A DNA stretch of 64,000 nt, taken from the NCBI RefSeq assembly GCF_022664395.1, contig NZ_JAKRET010000011.1, positions 98,453-162,452 on the forward strand, in the 5' to 3' direction. Within the stretch, counting starts at the first letter, position 1. Every line of letters starts with the position of its first letter. The notes beneath the pieces were generated by a model. The model saw only the letters and a list, made by a program, of their open reading frames with translations. It made no database searches and was not told the DNA's origin. Shown here one piece after another: positions 1 to 8,822 of this stretch. The position numbers and the translations under genes are program-made. This stretch comes from Sphingomonas lacusdianchii (GTDB lineage Bacteria; Pseudomonadota; Alphaproteobacteria; Sphingomonadales; Sphingomonadaceae).

Positions 1-50
1 CAAGGTCATTCAACGCAACAACGGTTCAGAAACTTGTGCGACTGTGGACC

Positions 51-152
51 TGTGCACAGCCGCGCACGTGCGTTTTCGCGCTTGTGCGTTAGCGCGAGTG
101 TGGGCATACGTACCAACGCTATCGCGCACGTGTGCACAGTCGCGACTGTGCA
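51..152. promoter_or_regulatory. Putative partition site/operator upstream of parA
   Basis: The leader of parA carries two copies of TGTGCACAG(C/T)CGCG (51-64 and 131-144) and two copies of CGCGCACGTG (61-70 and 123-132). A perfect 20-bp palindrome spans 133-152. The palindrome ends 23 bp before the parA start. Plasmid partition cassettes with a small ribbon-helix-helix partner often have the centromere and the autoregulatory operator in exactly this position, so this is a good parS/operator candidate. The repeats are seen directly; the function is inferred. Confidence 0.5.
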
Positions 153-175
153 TAGGGCAAAGCGAGGATATCAAG

Positions 176-844
176 ATGAAGACAGTGGCTCTCATTGCGC
201 AGAAGGGCGGGGTCGGAAAAACGACGCTCGCGATCCACCTTGCGACAGCTTTCGCCGCTACCGGCAAGAACACCTTGCTCCTCGACCTCGATCCACAGGC
301 CAGCGCAGCCGAATGGAAGGATCATCGCGCGGATGAGACGCCCGCAGTGCTGTCGATCCAGCCATCCAGGCTGACAAAGGTTCTCGAGGAAGCGAAGTCG
401 ATGGGGGCCGACGTGGTAATCCTCGACACGGCTCCGCACAGCGAGAGCACAGCTCTCGAGGCGGCAAAGGCGGCAGATCTGATCCTCGTACCGTGTCAGC
501 CCACGATCATGGATCTCAGGGCTATGGCGAAGACAGTCGAGCTGTTGAAGCTGGTTGGCAAAACGGCGTTCGCGGTCCTCAACAGCGTGCCTCACCAAGG
601 CACTGGTGGCCAGGAGGCGGCCGAGACGATCGCTTCGTCGTTCGGGCTTCAGGTCGCGGACCCGTCGTTTGGGGATCGCGTCGCCTTCAGCCGCTGTATG
701 ATTTCGGGCCAAGCAGCGCAGGAGGTCGAGCCGAACGGAAAAGCTGCCGCAGAGGTGACCGCCTTGTTTGACTGGGTGGTCGCACAGCTGCACACTCGCA
801 CACGTGCACCTGCGCAGCGCAAGAAGAAGGGTGAGGCAGCATGA
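176..844 (+). CDS. parA: ParA-family partition ATPase
   Basis: This is a 222-residue Walker-type partition ATPase of the short (type Ib-like) ParA class, which moves plasmid copies apart on the nucleoid. The deviant Walker A motif KGGVGKTT lies at residues 10-17, the DLDPQAS motif follows near residue 40, and a Walker B-like VILDTAP is near residue 82. There is no N-terminal DNA-binding extension, so autoregulation would fall to the downstream ribbon-helix-helix protein. I chose the ATG at 176 because the Walker A motif begins ten residues later, as is usual in the family; a longer in-frame reading would run back through the repeat-rich leader. The stop overlaps the next start (ATGA). Confidence 0.93.
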   Translation: MKTVALIAQKGGVGKTTLAIHLATAFAATGKNTLLLDLDPQASAAEWKDHRADETPAVLSIQPSRLTKVLEEAKSMGADVVILDTAPHSESTALEAAKAADLILVPCQPTIMDLRAMAKTVELLKLVGKTAFAVLNSVPHQGTGGQEAAETIASSFGLQVADPSFGDRVAFSRCMISGQAAQEVEPNGKAAAEVTALFDWVVAQLHTRTRAPAQRKKKGEAA

Positions 845-1155
845 CTAGAAAGGTTGGCTTCGCAGCAGGTCTGGGTAAGCTGGGAGAGATTGGCGGCAAG
901 GTTGCGCCAGCGCCGTCGCCTATCGCTCGACCGGCCGAGGCGATCGAGGCGGGGGAGGGGGACGGGCCTGTTCGGGCGGCGCCGGGCCCTCGCCGGAACG
1001 GCAAGGTGAACATTGCCGGTTACTTCGATCCCGCGGTTCGTAAGCAGCTTGCGATGCTGGCTGTCGAGCACGACACCGACCAAGTCAAACTCATGGCGGA
1101 AGCCCTGAACCTGCTGTTCGAAAAGTATGGGCGCTCGCCTATCGCCTCCGCTTGA
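841..1155 (+). CDS. Small ribbon-helix-helix partition partner (ParB/ParG-like)
   Basis: This is a 104-residue protein whose start overlaps the parA stop (ATGA), so the two are translationally coupled. The first 55 or so residues are rich in Gly, Ala and Pro and look disordered. The C-terminal half (from about residue 58, NGKVNIAGYFDP) matches the ribbon-helix-helix fold seen in small plasmid partition proteins and antitoxins, followed by two amphipathic helices. The expected role is to bind the repeats upstream of parA and stimulate the ATPase. Assignment rests on gene order and fold pattern. A free-standing RHH regulator is the alternative. Confidence 0.8.
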   Translation: MTRKVGFAAGLGKLGEIGGKVAPAPSPIARPAEAIEAGEGDGPVRAAPGPRRNGKVNIAGYFDPAVRKQLAMLAVEHDTDQVKLMAEALNLLFEKYGRSPIASA

Positions 1156-1191
1156 GACAACCCCGCCGTCAGTCGCGGCGACGGTAAGGGC

Positions 1192-1632
1192 TCAGCGTCG
1201 CGCGCTGCATAGCTCGGAGTTGCGCAGCAAGCGCGCTCCGAGCACGCGAGTTTCGCGTTCCATTTGCTCCTCCATCATTGACCAGATGGTACGAGCGGCC
1301 GCGCAGTAGCCAGGTACGTCGGCTGCGATCTTGTCGTCGGTCCACCTTTCGATGTGTTTGTCTGAGATGAGCCTCTTAGAGGTGAAGGCGACAAGGAAAT
1401 CCGACAGCGCAGCACGATCGTCGCTGTCTGCCGTTTCCAGTAAACGCGGAATAATGCAGTCGCTAACAAACGCCGACCTTTCGCGGCTTGCGCGGGTTAG
1501 ATCTAAGCGAGCCTTTTCCAGACCGGCAATGTTCGCGCAGTCGGTTGCGCAGTGACTCTGAATTAACGCGAGGCCAACCCGGATGACTCGGTGATGCTCC
1601 TCAAGACCGCGAAGCAGTTCCTTGTCCGTCAT
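1192..1632 (-). CDS. Small all-helical protein, paralogue of 18786 and 23697 genes
   Basis: This unrecognised protein of about 146 residues is predicted to be helical throughout. It begins MTDKELLRGLEEHHRVI, and the C-terminal part contains a HIERW...I..D..GY...ET pattern. The same pattern occurs in the proteins at 18786-19217 and 23697-24095, so I take the three as one family; the other two carry hemerythrin-like HxxxE motifs. The start at 1632 is preferred over 1662 because GGGAGGCG lies upstream of it and the extra ten residues are Arg-rich. It stands alone between the partition genes and a recombinase. Function unknown. Confidence 0.65.
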   Translation of the reverse strand: MTDKELLRGLEEHHRVIRVGLALIQSHCATDCANIAGLEKARLDLTRASRERSAFVSDCIIPRLLETADSDDRAALSDFLVAFTSKRLISDKHIERWTDDKIAADVPGYCAAARTIWSMMEEQMERETRVLGARLLRNSELCSARR

Positions 1633-1861
1633 GGTTAACCGACGCCTCCCAAATACTGCCAAAAGGCAGAATCTGCTGCGCCGTCTACCGTATCTGGGAA
1701 ATCAGCTCAGCGATATTGATAACGTCCGTAACGACTGTTGGATCGTTAGCCAGAAGGAATTTTGTTAAAGCCTTGGGAAAACGCGCCTGACGACGGCGTC
1801 GACGCTACGGCAGAGCGGCTTGGCGAGTTGGAAGGGCAGGGGAAGCCCGAATTGCTGGCGC

Positions 1862-2527
1862 TCAGGCGATGTCCTCGACAGCGCACGGATCAGTGCCGCT
1901 GGCGTCGCCCGACCGTTCGTTCTTCAGGCGGCGAGCAATCTTAGCGAGCAACGTCCGACTGCAGCCCGTGCCGATCATGATCTCGCGCCAGCTCTGCCCA
2001 TCCTTCAGTGACCGGGCGATCGCGGCGTTGCGGGCAGTGTTCTCAACGCGGCCTTTGTAGAGGCCTGCGGTTCGAGCTCGGCTGACGCCTTCGGCTTGCC
2101 GGCGCCGACGATCATCATAATCCTTGCGAGCGACCGCGGCGAGGACGTCGAGCATCATTGCATTTACCGCGGCGAACATCCGAGCTGTGAAGTCGTCGGG
2201 GGTAGCGATCAGGTTCCAGGAGGTTGGCAGATCGAGAGACACGATCCGAACCTGGCGTGCCTCGATCTCCGATCGCAACTTGCTCCAATCGGCCGAGCTG
2301 AGGCGCGATAGACGGTCGACCTGCTCGACCAGCAACACGTCACCGGGGCCGCAATCGTCCAATAGTCGAAAAAGCTCCGGCCGGGCGAGGCGAGTGCCGC
2401 TCTCGTGTTCAACATAGCGCGATGCGATACGGAACCCATGTGAGGCGGCGAACGCATCCAGCGCTGCGCGAGCGCGGGTCGCATCCTGTTCAGCGGTCGA
2501 TGCGCGGAGATAAGCCCGGACGAACAT
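1862..2527 (-). CDS. Serine site-specific recombinase (resolvase/invertase family)
   Basis: This is a 221-residue small serine recombinase. The catalytic Ser is in the N-terminal motif YLRASTAEQD (Ser10), with the supporting Arg/Asp motif VEQVDRLSRL near residue 68. A helix-turn-helix region lies at the C-terminus (about residues 170-205). Length and layout fit resolvases and invertases rather than large integrases. It is divergent from the vapBC genes at 2789-3465, and a GGTATACC palindrome lies about 95 bp upstream of its start. It is not a close copy of the recombinases at 3699 or 38714. Its substrate site is unknown; plasmid multimer resolution or element mobility are both possible. Confidence 0.88.
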   Translation of the reverse strand: MFVRAYLRASTAEQDATRARAALDAFAASHGFRIASRYVEHESGTRLARPELFRLLDDCGPGDVLLVEQVDRLSRLSSADWSKLRSEIEARQVRIVSLDLPTSWNLIATPDDFTARMFAAVNAMMLDVLAAVARKDYDDRRRRQAEGVSRARTAGLYKGRVENTARNAAIARSLKDGQSWREIMIGTGCSRTLLAKIARRLKNERSGDASGTDPCAVEDIA

Positions 2528-2620
2528 GCTTCAGTCCTTTATGAACGGTCTTGTTATGTCCAGTCTTTTTTGAGAGCGCGTTTGACGGAAAAAAGACCGG
2601 GCGCGCTTCGGTCTTTCAGA

Positions 2621-2628
2621 GGTATACC
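2621..2628. other. GGTATACC palindrome upstream of recombinase
   Basis: The perfect 8-bp palindrome GGTATACC lies about 95 bp upstream of the recombinase at 2527. The same octamer is found 18 bp upstream of the recombinase at 38714, and a GTATAC version at 3579-3584 precedes the recombinase at 3699. A palindrome with a central TA suits the two-base crossover core of a serine recombinase site. This is inference from position only. Confidence 0.35.
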
Positions 2629-2788
2629 TAATCGGACTACCGATCTGCCGAACATGTATGGAGCGAGGGGAGGGACCTTAGCGAACCCGGTTACAGCCCG
2701 ATCAGTGCTCTTCTCCCATAGCCAAGCGAACCTCCTGTCGTCGAAAGCACGAAGTCCGCGTTAGGCAGTGAGATCGTCGCAGCTTGGC

Positions 2789-3175
2789 TTACCGGATATG
2801 CTCAAGCTTCAGGTTTTTCACCTTCACCTTTTTCCACTCACGATCGGCAGTGAGGGCAGGGACCCCAAGCTGCACAGCGAGCGCGAGACATGATCGGTCA
2901 CCCAGTCCACGACCATATTGGCGCGTCTGGGCATGGAGAGCCGCGGCGGCATAGGCCGCTTCGGTATCGTGGGCGCGAACGTCTAGTCGAAGCTCGTCGA
3001 GCAATTCGCGGGTGGTCGGCTCGTCGAGGCCACTGAGCAGCAGCTCCTTGGCCACCTCCTGGAGGTTGACTGCCGAGATTGCAGCACGCCCGATGTAGGG
3101 AGCAACCTTGTCGGCGCCGGGCTCATCTCGGACCAGCGCCAACACTGCGGATGCGTCGAGAACGACGGATGCCAT
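2789..3175 (-). CDS. vapC: VapC-type PIN-domain toxin
   Basis: This is a 128-residue PIN-domain ribonuclease of the VapC toxin class. The first acidic residue is Asp7 in VVLDASAVLAL, a Glu follows in the NLQEVAKELL helix, and the third acidic position is in GLGDRSCLALA. Length is typical. The start codon overlaps the stop of the upstream antitoxin gene (TAATG), so the pair is co-translated. VapC enzymes cleave tRNA or rRNA when free and are silenced by VapB. It lies between two serine recombinases, as plasmid addiction modules often do. Confidence 0.9.
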   Translation of the reverse strand: MASVVLDASAVLALVRDEPGADKVAPYIGRAAISAVNLQEVAKELLLSGLDEPTTRELLDELRLDVRAHDTEAAYAAAALHAQTRQYGRGLGDRSCLALAVQLGVPALTADREWKKVKVKNLKLEHIR

Positions 3176-3465
3176 TATGCGTCTCGATCCGATGCAGCGG
3201 ACGTGTCCTCACCGTGATCAGCGGCAGCTTCCGCCTTCCGATCTTCCAGGAAGTCGTCGGTCGTGCGGGCATGTTTGGCATGTGCTCGATAGAGTGCCTG
3301 CGCGCGTGATACGCCATGACCAATGGGGGACAGGCGCACCTGATCATCCTCGAGCGTCAGAATGATCTTCGTAGCGCCATGCAAACCCATCGCTTTTCGT
3401 ACCGATGCCGGAAGAACCATGCGGCCATTACCGGCAACGCTGATATCTATGGATTGTGATGCCAC
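3175..3465 (-). CDS. vapB: VapB-type AbrB/MazE-fold antitoxin
   Basis: This is a 96-residue antitoxin. The first 50 or so residues form a swapped-hairpin AbrB-like DNA-binding domain (GRMVLPASVRKAMGL). The acidic C-terminal tail would occupy the active site of the PIN toxin encoded immediately downstream. It is the first gene of the pair, as expected for an autoregulated TA operon. The C-terminus is longer and more charged than in the second VapB of this window (38263-38511). Confidence 0.88.
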   Translation of the reverse strand: MASQSIDISVAGNGRMVLPASVRKAMGLHGATKIILTLEDDQVRLSPIGHGVSRAQALYRAHAKHARTTDDFLEDRKAEAAADHGEDTSAASDRDA

Positions 3466-3698
3466 CTTTGCACTCCTTCCAGTCGGTATCGATCTAGAAC
3501 ATGCCAGAAGAGAGAATGTGACACAACTAGGCTGTGGGAAGCGGCTTCCGGGGTGTCATCGTGCATATGTCAATGTGAGTATACCCGTATCGTACAGGTG
3601 GTATGAAACGCCGGCGGCGTCTTATCAGGGTCGCCCGCAGGGATATTGAACAGGTGGGCCGTTGGGTCTAGAAGCTGTTCGAACAGAATGAGGGTTCG

Positions 3699-4319
3699 AT
3701 GGCGCTTTTTGGATATGCCCGTGTTTCTACGACGGATCAGAATCTCGGGATCCAGGTGGCCGCGTTACGCGCAGCGGGATGCCAGACGATCCGGTCGGAG
3801 AAGAAGTCCGGGTCCGGGCGCGAAGCCCGAACCGAGTTACAAGTCCTGCTCGATTTCCTGCGCGAAGGCGACACCTTGGTCGTGACGCGGATCGACCGTC
3901 TCGCACGGTCGATGAAGGACTTGCAGGACATCGTCCATGAGTTGAAGGGCAGGGGGGTAGCCTTGAAGGCGACAGAACAGCCGATCGATACCCGCACTGC
4001 CGCCGGTAAAGCGTTCCTCGATATGTTGGGAGTCTTTGCGGAGTTCGAGACGAACCTGCGTAAGGAACGGCAGGCGGAGGGGATCGCGGCTGCGAAGGCG
4101 CGCGGCGTATATAAAGGCGGTAAACCACGTATCGACCCGGAGGCGGTGCGCACACGCGCGGCGCAGGGGATGCGCCCGGCGCACATCGCCCGCGAACTTG
4201 GGATCTCGCGAGGGACGGTTTATCGCTTCCTGCCTGCGGCTTCTCTCGGACCAAACGATGCCTTGCCATCGGAATCCGCTTTACTGCATAGCGCTGCTAC
4301 CGATGCCGATCCGTCCTGA
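3699..4319 (+). CDS. TnpR-like serine recombinase
   Basis: This is a 206-residue resolvase of the Tn3/TnpR type. The catalytic motif YARVSTTDQN holds Ser10; the conserved Arg/Asp motif VTRIDRLARS and the helix-E region FAEFETNLRKERQAEG follow. A C-terminal helix-turn-helix occupies about residues 145-180. No Tn3 transposase is present in the window. The upstream 110 bp contain a GTATAC palindrome (3579-3584), so a res-like site may lie there. The 3' end overlaps the start of the interrupted HNH-like gene by 17 bases. Confidence 0.92.
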   Translation: MALFGYARVSTTDQNLGIQVAALRAAGCQTIRSEKKSGSGREARTELQVLLDFLREGDTLVVTRIDRLARSMKDLQDIVHELKGRGVALKATEQPIDTRTAAGKAFLDMLGVFAEFETNLRKERQAEGIAAAKARGVYKGGKPRIDPEAVRTRAAQGMRPAHIARELGISRGTVYRFLPAASLGPNDALPSESALLHSAATDADPS

Positions 4320-4800
4320 GCATGTTTTTCTATACCCGATCGATTGGCGGCATATCTCCAACTTCGTTCGGTTTGTTCGTGCTAAGGGCTGCTGCGAGCA
4401 TTGCGGTCGGGGACATCTGAAGCGCGTCTTCCATATGGGCGACGGACGGTGGTGGGACGCGGAACGCGGCTATTGGCGGAACGGGTAGGGCAGGCGGGTT
4501 CGTCGACCGACCAGCGATATCCTCCACGTGGGCAAGTGGACCTCGGTGGTTTTAGCGTGCGCCTATCTCCATCACGATCCAAGCGACAGTCGCTTTGAAA
4601 AGCTGGCTGCGCTTTGCCAACGATGCCACATGATCCACGATGCCCCCGAGCATCGGCGACGCAGGTGGATGAATGCCCATTTCCGTCGGGCACTGGGCGA
4701 CCTGTTCTACGGCCCCTATCCCAAACATGGGGCCGACTGGATCACCCCGACACCGGCCAGCATGCTCGATGATCCACGGCTACTTTACTTCCAGGTCTGA
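4303..4800 (+). pseudogene. HNH-nuclease-like gene interrupted by an in-frame TAG
   Basis: One reading frame runs from ATG 4303 to 4800 and is broken only by TAG at 4486-4488. Upstream of the stop lies CCEHCGRGH (zinc-binding CxxC). Downstream lie ACAYLHHDPSD and LAALCQRCHMIHD, the His and CxxCH parts of a phage-type HNH domain. Both halves are needed for one zinc-binding fold, and both are in the same frame, so a single nonsense change explains the break. The start overlaps the recombinase at 3699. A functional product would need readthrough; otherwise this is a pseudogene. Identification as HNH rests on the CxxC, HH and CxxCH spacing. Confidence 0.65.
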
Positions 4801-4881
4801 GCCAAGCGGCGCGCTGCACAAGACTTCAGGTGGTATGCCGGCAAGTTCGTGCTACTGAGTAGGTACGCGCCGGGGTTCTGA

Positions 4882-5334
4882 TCATGCCGCTACAGACCGC
4901 TGCCCATTCGCTGGCATGCCAGCAATTTGCAGGTGTCTGAGTGCCTGGATCAGAAAATCTGCGGGCGACAAATCACGATGATCGATCCACCACTTGGCAT
5001 CGTAGATGCGCAGGCACAGGTCGCAGTCTGCCTCGGCGCTTGTGTGAGGGCTCGTCATCAGCTTGGCCAGGCGATTGATGCGGATAGTTTCTGCCCAGGT
5101 CACCTGCCGCTCGCTCCCGGTCAGCGGCGGCAGGTCGAGATGGGCTATCGTCGTGCTGTCACGCGCTGCCGCCTCGGTCTGCTCGACTTTTTTATCTGCG
5201 ACGAAACACGCTCGGCATTTGGTTGTCCGCAGCCAGCGAGCCTTGCGGGCGACTTGGGTGTCGAAGCCGTAAATGACGTGAACCTGCTCGTGGCCGCAGG
5301 CATGAACGATCTGCTGTTCCATGATTGTGAACAT
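4882..5334 (-). CDS. Hypothetical protein with Cys-pair motif
   Basis: This unrecognised protein of about 150 residues has an N-terminal segment MEQQIVHACGHEQVH followed about 30 residues later by TKCRACF. Together these resemble a small zinc ribbon (C-x-H...CxxC). The remainder is helical and charged. The start is uncertain: no clear ribosome-binding site is seen, and ATGs at 5334 and 5322 both precede the Cys-rich part. It is convergent with the broken HNH-like gene. No function proposed. Confidence 0.55.
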   Translation of the reverse strand: MFTIMEQQIVHACGHEQVHVIYGFDTQVARKARWLRTTKCRACFVADKKVEQTEAAARDSTTIAHLDLPPLTGSERQVTWAETIRINRLAKLMTSPHTSAEADCDLCLRIYDAKWWIDHRDLSPADFLIQALRHLQIAGMPANGQRSVAA

Positions 5335-5543
5335 GCGGCATGGCGTACCATGTGCCAAACCTGTTGAGTCGGTTCGAATCCTTTCTGCGACGAACGGTTG
5401 CCATCAGAAGAAGGAGGTTCAGGCGGTAGGACGGCCACTGTCGGATCGTGTTAAGGCCTGCGCCTTTGGCGGACCTTGCCGTGTTCAAGTAATACGTTGC
5501 TTTCTGCGCTGGATCGCGAGCCGGGCGCGATGTAGAGTTCTTC

Positions 5544-5894
5544 ATGCCGTCCGACCCCCGCTGCATCTCCTTGTGCACGCTCGCCCTGTTCCGGTCGGAC
5601 ATGCTCATCATCCCGGACGCCAGACAGGACGAAAGGCTCGCCGGCAATCCACTGGTGATCGGCCCACCGCATATCCGCTTCTATGCCGGCGCGCCCCTCA
5701 AGGCGCCGAACGGTTCGCGGATCAGCACGCTGTGCGCCATCGACACGCATTCGCGAAGCGGCCTGACAGATGGGCAAATTGCCACGATGGAAGGGCTAGC
5801 CGCCGAGACGATCAAAGCGATGGAGCAGCGACGCGCCGCCCGATCGGGAAAGAGCGTGACCGGTCACCATGCCGTGCCAACGGACGTGATATAA
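5544..5894 (+). pseudogene. GAF-domain sensor fragment, 5'-truncated
   Basis: The 116-residue product is the C-terminal half of a GAF domain: LIIPDARQDERLAGNPLV, then GPPHIRFYAGAPL, then a STLCAIDT strand. The same segments occur in the GAF domain of the GGDEF-EAL protein at 25467-28052, where about 90 more residues precede them. Here the ORF opens directly at the middle of the domain, so the gene is a remnant of a larger sensor. It lies just upstream of the HWE kinase at 5981. A short expressed fragment cannot be excluded. Confidence 0.6.
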
Positions 5895-5980
5895 AGACGG
5901 CTAGGCCGCCGCTTCCTGACCATGCTAACGTGATTACGGACGGGCCGGGGGCTCGTCAGAACACATAGCGCACGGAAAAC

Positions 5981-7066
5981 ATGGAGCGGACTATTTTGTC
6001 GCCGGTCGTGGACCGGATCATATCGTGGTCGATCGACAACCCGCTCTCTGCTCCGGCGCGATACCTGACTGCGACGCTTCTGGTTGTCGTTACCGGTATG
6101 GTGCGCGCGGCGTTCATTACATCTCTGCTGCCGTGGTTGCTCTTCATTCCGATCATCCTCGGAGTGGCGTTGACGATGGGCCGGCGAACAGGCCTTTACG
6201 CGGTGGTCGCTTCGGCGCTCACCGCAGCGCTGAGCATTCCGCATTTTGATGCCACCTTCTGGCTGACCAACGCGCAATGGGTCGCGAGCGCGCTGTTCAT
6301 CGTCGTCAACGCAATGATCGTCACCGTCGCGGCCGAGGTGCGCGCCGGCTTCATGCGCGCAAGACAGGCTTCTGCTGACTATCGTCATCTGGCAGAACAG
6401 CGCGAGCAGGATGCCCGCCAACTTGCGGTTGCCAACGCGTCGCTTCTTGAAAAAGAAGAGCAAGCCAAGCTGCTGGCGGGCGAGCTGGGCCATCGCTTGA
6501 AAAACCTCCTCGCGATCACGCAAGCGGTCGCCAGCCAAACCCTGCGTCAGGCGACCGATCTCCCGACCGCGACGGATGCGCTGTCCGTCCGGCTCGCCGC
6601 TCTGGGGCGAGCGACCGACGTCTTGACGGCTTCCTCCTGGGAAGCGGCAGACATGCATACTCTCGCTCGATCGGTAATTGACGGTCACGCCGGCGGGGTC
6701 CGGCTTGATGGGCCGCCAATCCGGTTCAATGCACAGGTTTCGCTCGCGCTGGCCCTAGTTTTACACGAACTGGCGACCAACGCGACCAAGTACGGGGCGC
6801 TTTCCAATGGGACCGGTCACGTCGACCTGCAGTGGGCGATCCGGCCGGATAGCACCGCGGCGGACGATCCGCGGTTCACCTTGACCTGGCGCGAGGTTGA
6901 CGGCCCTCTTGTGGAGCCTCCGAAACGGCAAGGCTTTGGCTCTCTCCTGATTGAACGGTCACTTCGCTCTTATTTTCGTGGCTTAATCTCAATGAATTAC
7001 GAGCCTTCCGGTCTGGTGTTCACGATCGACGCGCCGCTGACGGGCACTGGAGCAGAGGTTGTGTAG
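5981..7066 (+). CDS. Membrane-bound HWE-family histidine kinase
   Basis: This is a 361-residue sensor kinase. Residues 28-118 contain about three to four hydrophobic segments (an integral-membrane sensor region with almost no periplasmic loop), followed by a coiled linker (125-165). The phosphoacceptor region is GELGHRLKNLLAI with His171. The N box HELATNATKYGALS and the W-x-E motif in LTWREVDGP identify the HWE subclass of HisKA_2 kinases. No receiver gene follows it directly. The closest regulator genes are the interrupted receiver at 7990 and the receiver at 9832. Confidence 0.9.
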   Translation: MERTILSPVVDRIISWSIDNPLSAPARYLTATLLVVVTGMVRAAFITSLLPWLLFIPIILGVALTMGRRTGLYAVVASALTAALSIPHFDATFWLTNAQWVASALFIVVNAMIVTVAAEVRAGFMRARQASADYRHLAEQREQDARQLAVANASLLEKEEQAKLLAGELGHRLKNLLAITQAVASQTLRQATDLPTATDALSVRLAALGRATDVLTASSWEAADMHTLARSVIDGHAGGVRLDGPPIRFNAQVSLALALVLHELATNATKYGALSNGTGHVDLQWAIRPDSTAADDPRFTLTWREVDGPLVEPPKRQGFGSLLIERSLRSYFRGLISMNYEPSGLVFTIDAPLTGTGAEVV

Positions 7067-7077
7067 CGTATCGGAAG

Positions 7078-7696
7078 ATGTTGTTACCCCCTAAATGCCT
7101 GACGTGGCCTCGCGGGTTAATTGATGTACTCGCGGGGCGAGCGGTAGCCCAGCGCCTTGTGCGGATGTATCTCATTGTAGTGGGCCAGCTAGGCGGGGAG
7201 TTGCTCGATGACGGTTCGTGCATTGGGCGTTGGGTTCACACGGACGTAGTCGCGTTTGAGGGTGCGCACGAAGGCCTCTGCCATCACGGTGGACGGCGGG
7301 CTGCTGACCTGTGTGGTGCGCGGGACGGGGTCGATGTCGCGCGCGAAGCTCTTGGTGTCGCTGGTGACATAAGGGCTACCGTTGTCGGTCAGCCACTCAG
7401 AACGGGGCAGCTGACTCAAGCGGTAGACTCGCTTCGGATTAAGCGCTCCGCCTGCAACGCCCGGTACTCGGATGCGGGCACTACCTCCTCGCCGACGCCC
7501 GCCGTAGTCAACGCGCCCTGCGCATCAACCGCCGCCATGTGAAAAGCTGGCCGGCACCGATGCCGTGCCGGCGGGCGACCAGCGACAGGCTCATGCCCGG
7601 CAGGTACACCTCCTCAACGATCAGGTCTTTTTCCTGCCGAATCCACCGCCTCCGGCGCTGGCTTCCGGAGAGGGTCCCTCCGTCCTGCGAACGCAT
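7078..7696 (-). mobile_element. IS3-family element remnant (orfA start plus orfB end)
   Basis: On the minus strand, 7696-7508 encodes an orfA-like helix-turn-helix protein (LPGMSLSLVARRHGIGAGQLFTWRR spans the motif). The segment 7419-7085 encodes the end of an IS3-type integrase: WLTDNGSPYV, AEAFVRTLKRDYV, then, after a frameshift, the usual C-terminus ending before RGHV. The central catalytic part of orfB is missing and the frame is broken. The element is therefore non-functional. Confidence 0.75.
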
Positions 7697-7989
7697 GGTT
7701 ATGGTTAGTCATAACCTTCACTTTTTCTTATGAGCGAGATCCTGTCAGTCCATTGGAAGGGCTACCTTACACTGGATGTCTATCCTATTTATATTTTCGA
7801 TCTATGCAATAGTCTAAACAAGTTCTGGTGCGTAGTGCCTCAAAATGATTGTAACCATAGCAATTAGCATTACGCCAGCTACAACAATGCCAAGTCTCGC
7901 CCTTACAGTACGCATTATGTCCCCCCTCAAGCTCCGGCCATGCCGTATTATACTATTCCATGATAACGTGTATTATCGGAAACAATTGA
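7697..7989. other. AT-rich spacer with no gene seen
   Basis: This stretch of about 290 bases is clearly more AT-rich than its surroundings. I see no coding region or RNA gene. A short inverted repeat (GTTATG...CATAAC) at its left edge adjoins the IS3 remnant and could belong to its end. Confidence 0.4.
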
Positions 7990-8340
7990 TCAGACTACAT
8001 CCATCCGCTGGAATGTCTTGCGCAATTCGCTTTCCCGAAGCGGCTTGGAAAGGACGACACCCGGTGGATCGCAGGGTTGGCACTCTCACGGCGTGGCACT
8101 GATGAAGATCACCGGCAGCTTGCCAAGCTCCTCATAAATTCGCGCAACAGCCAACGGACCGGTGCCTTCGATCAGCTTTACGTCAGAGGTGATGAGTTCG
8201 GGCGGACGGGCAAGGGCGGCCGCAACGGCTTCCGCCTCAGTCACAGCGAAATCAAACGATGTGGCACCTTCCTCCTCTAGCGCCATCTGGATGCTCATCG
8301 CGATGAACGGCTCGTCTTCAATAATCAGCACGTGGCACAT
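7990..8340 (-). pseudogene. Receiver-domain response regulator interrupted by in-frame TGA
   Basis: Read from ATG 8340, the frame gives MCHVLIIEDEPFIAMS, ITSDVKLIEG (phosphoacceptor Asp) and VIFISATP, then TGA at 8088-8086. The same frame then continues with GVVLSKPLRESELRKTF to a stop at 7992-7990. The conserved Lys of the receiver fold (SKP) lies after the TGA, so the short product of 84 residues would lack the last strand and helix. Full length would be 116 residues, normal for a single-domain receiver. A nonsense change is the simplest explanation; a sequencing error would restore an intact gene. Confidence 0.75.
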
Positions 8341-8822
8341 CAGCGTCGATCCTTTTGCGGATCAACCTTCGGACAAGCCGTAAGGATGCATCTCACCACC
8401 TTAACTATTGTGAGGCATAGCGTTCCGCACTGAAACATGCCTCACGCAGGCGATCAGCCTTCGTTCAGCACCTTACAATGGATGCGCTGGATATCGCTTC
8501 GCCCGTTACTTGACATCAATCGCAGCGACGATCCTGGCACTGCGCAGACGAACGCTGGGCACATGTCCGCAACCGCAATCATCTCGCGTAGCGTACCATG
8601 CTCAACGCATGACTGCGAAATTAACAACCTAATAGATTAATGCGCCAATGTAGAGGCGCTCGCCCTCTAGAATCGTATTGCAGCATATTCGCCGACATTA
8701 ATATGTTAGCAAGGGGGCAATCGCGCTGTATAGCGGATTGGACGCCTGCTAATGCGACACACGCAACTTGCGAAAGCTTGTTTTTCTTCACCAATCACAA
8801 CTGGTACAGAAAGGTATAAGCT
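8341..8822. other. Spacer of about 480 bases, no gene seen
   Basis: No ORF in this stretch has a plausible start, ribosome-binding site or recognisable motif. It separates the interrupted receiver gene from the interrupted host-attachment-type gene and presumably holds their divergent promoters. Confidence 0.4.

Noticed and set aside
5864..6688. 274-codon minus-strand frame over the HWE kinase
   Set aside because: Arg/Gln/His-rich translation typical of an antisense frame, without family match.
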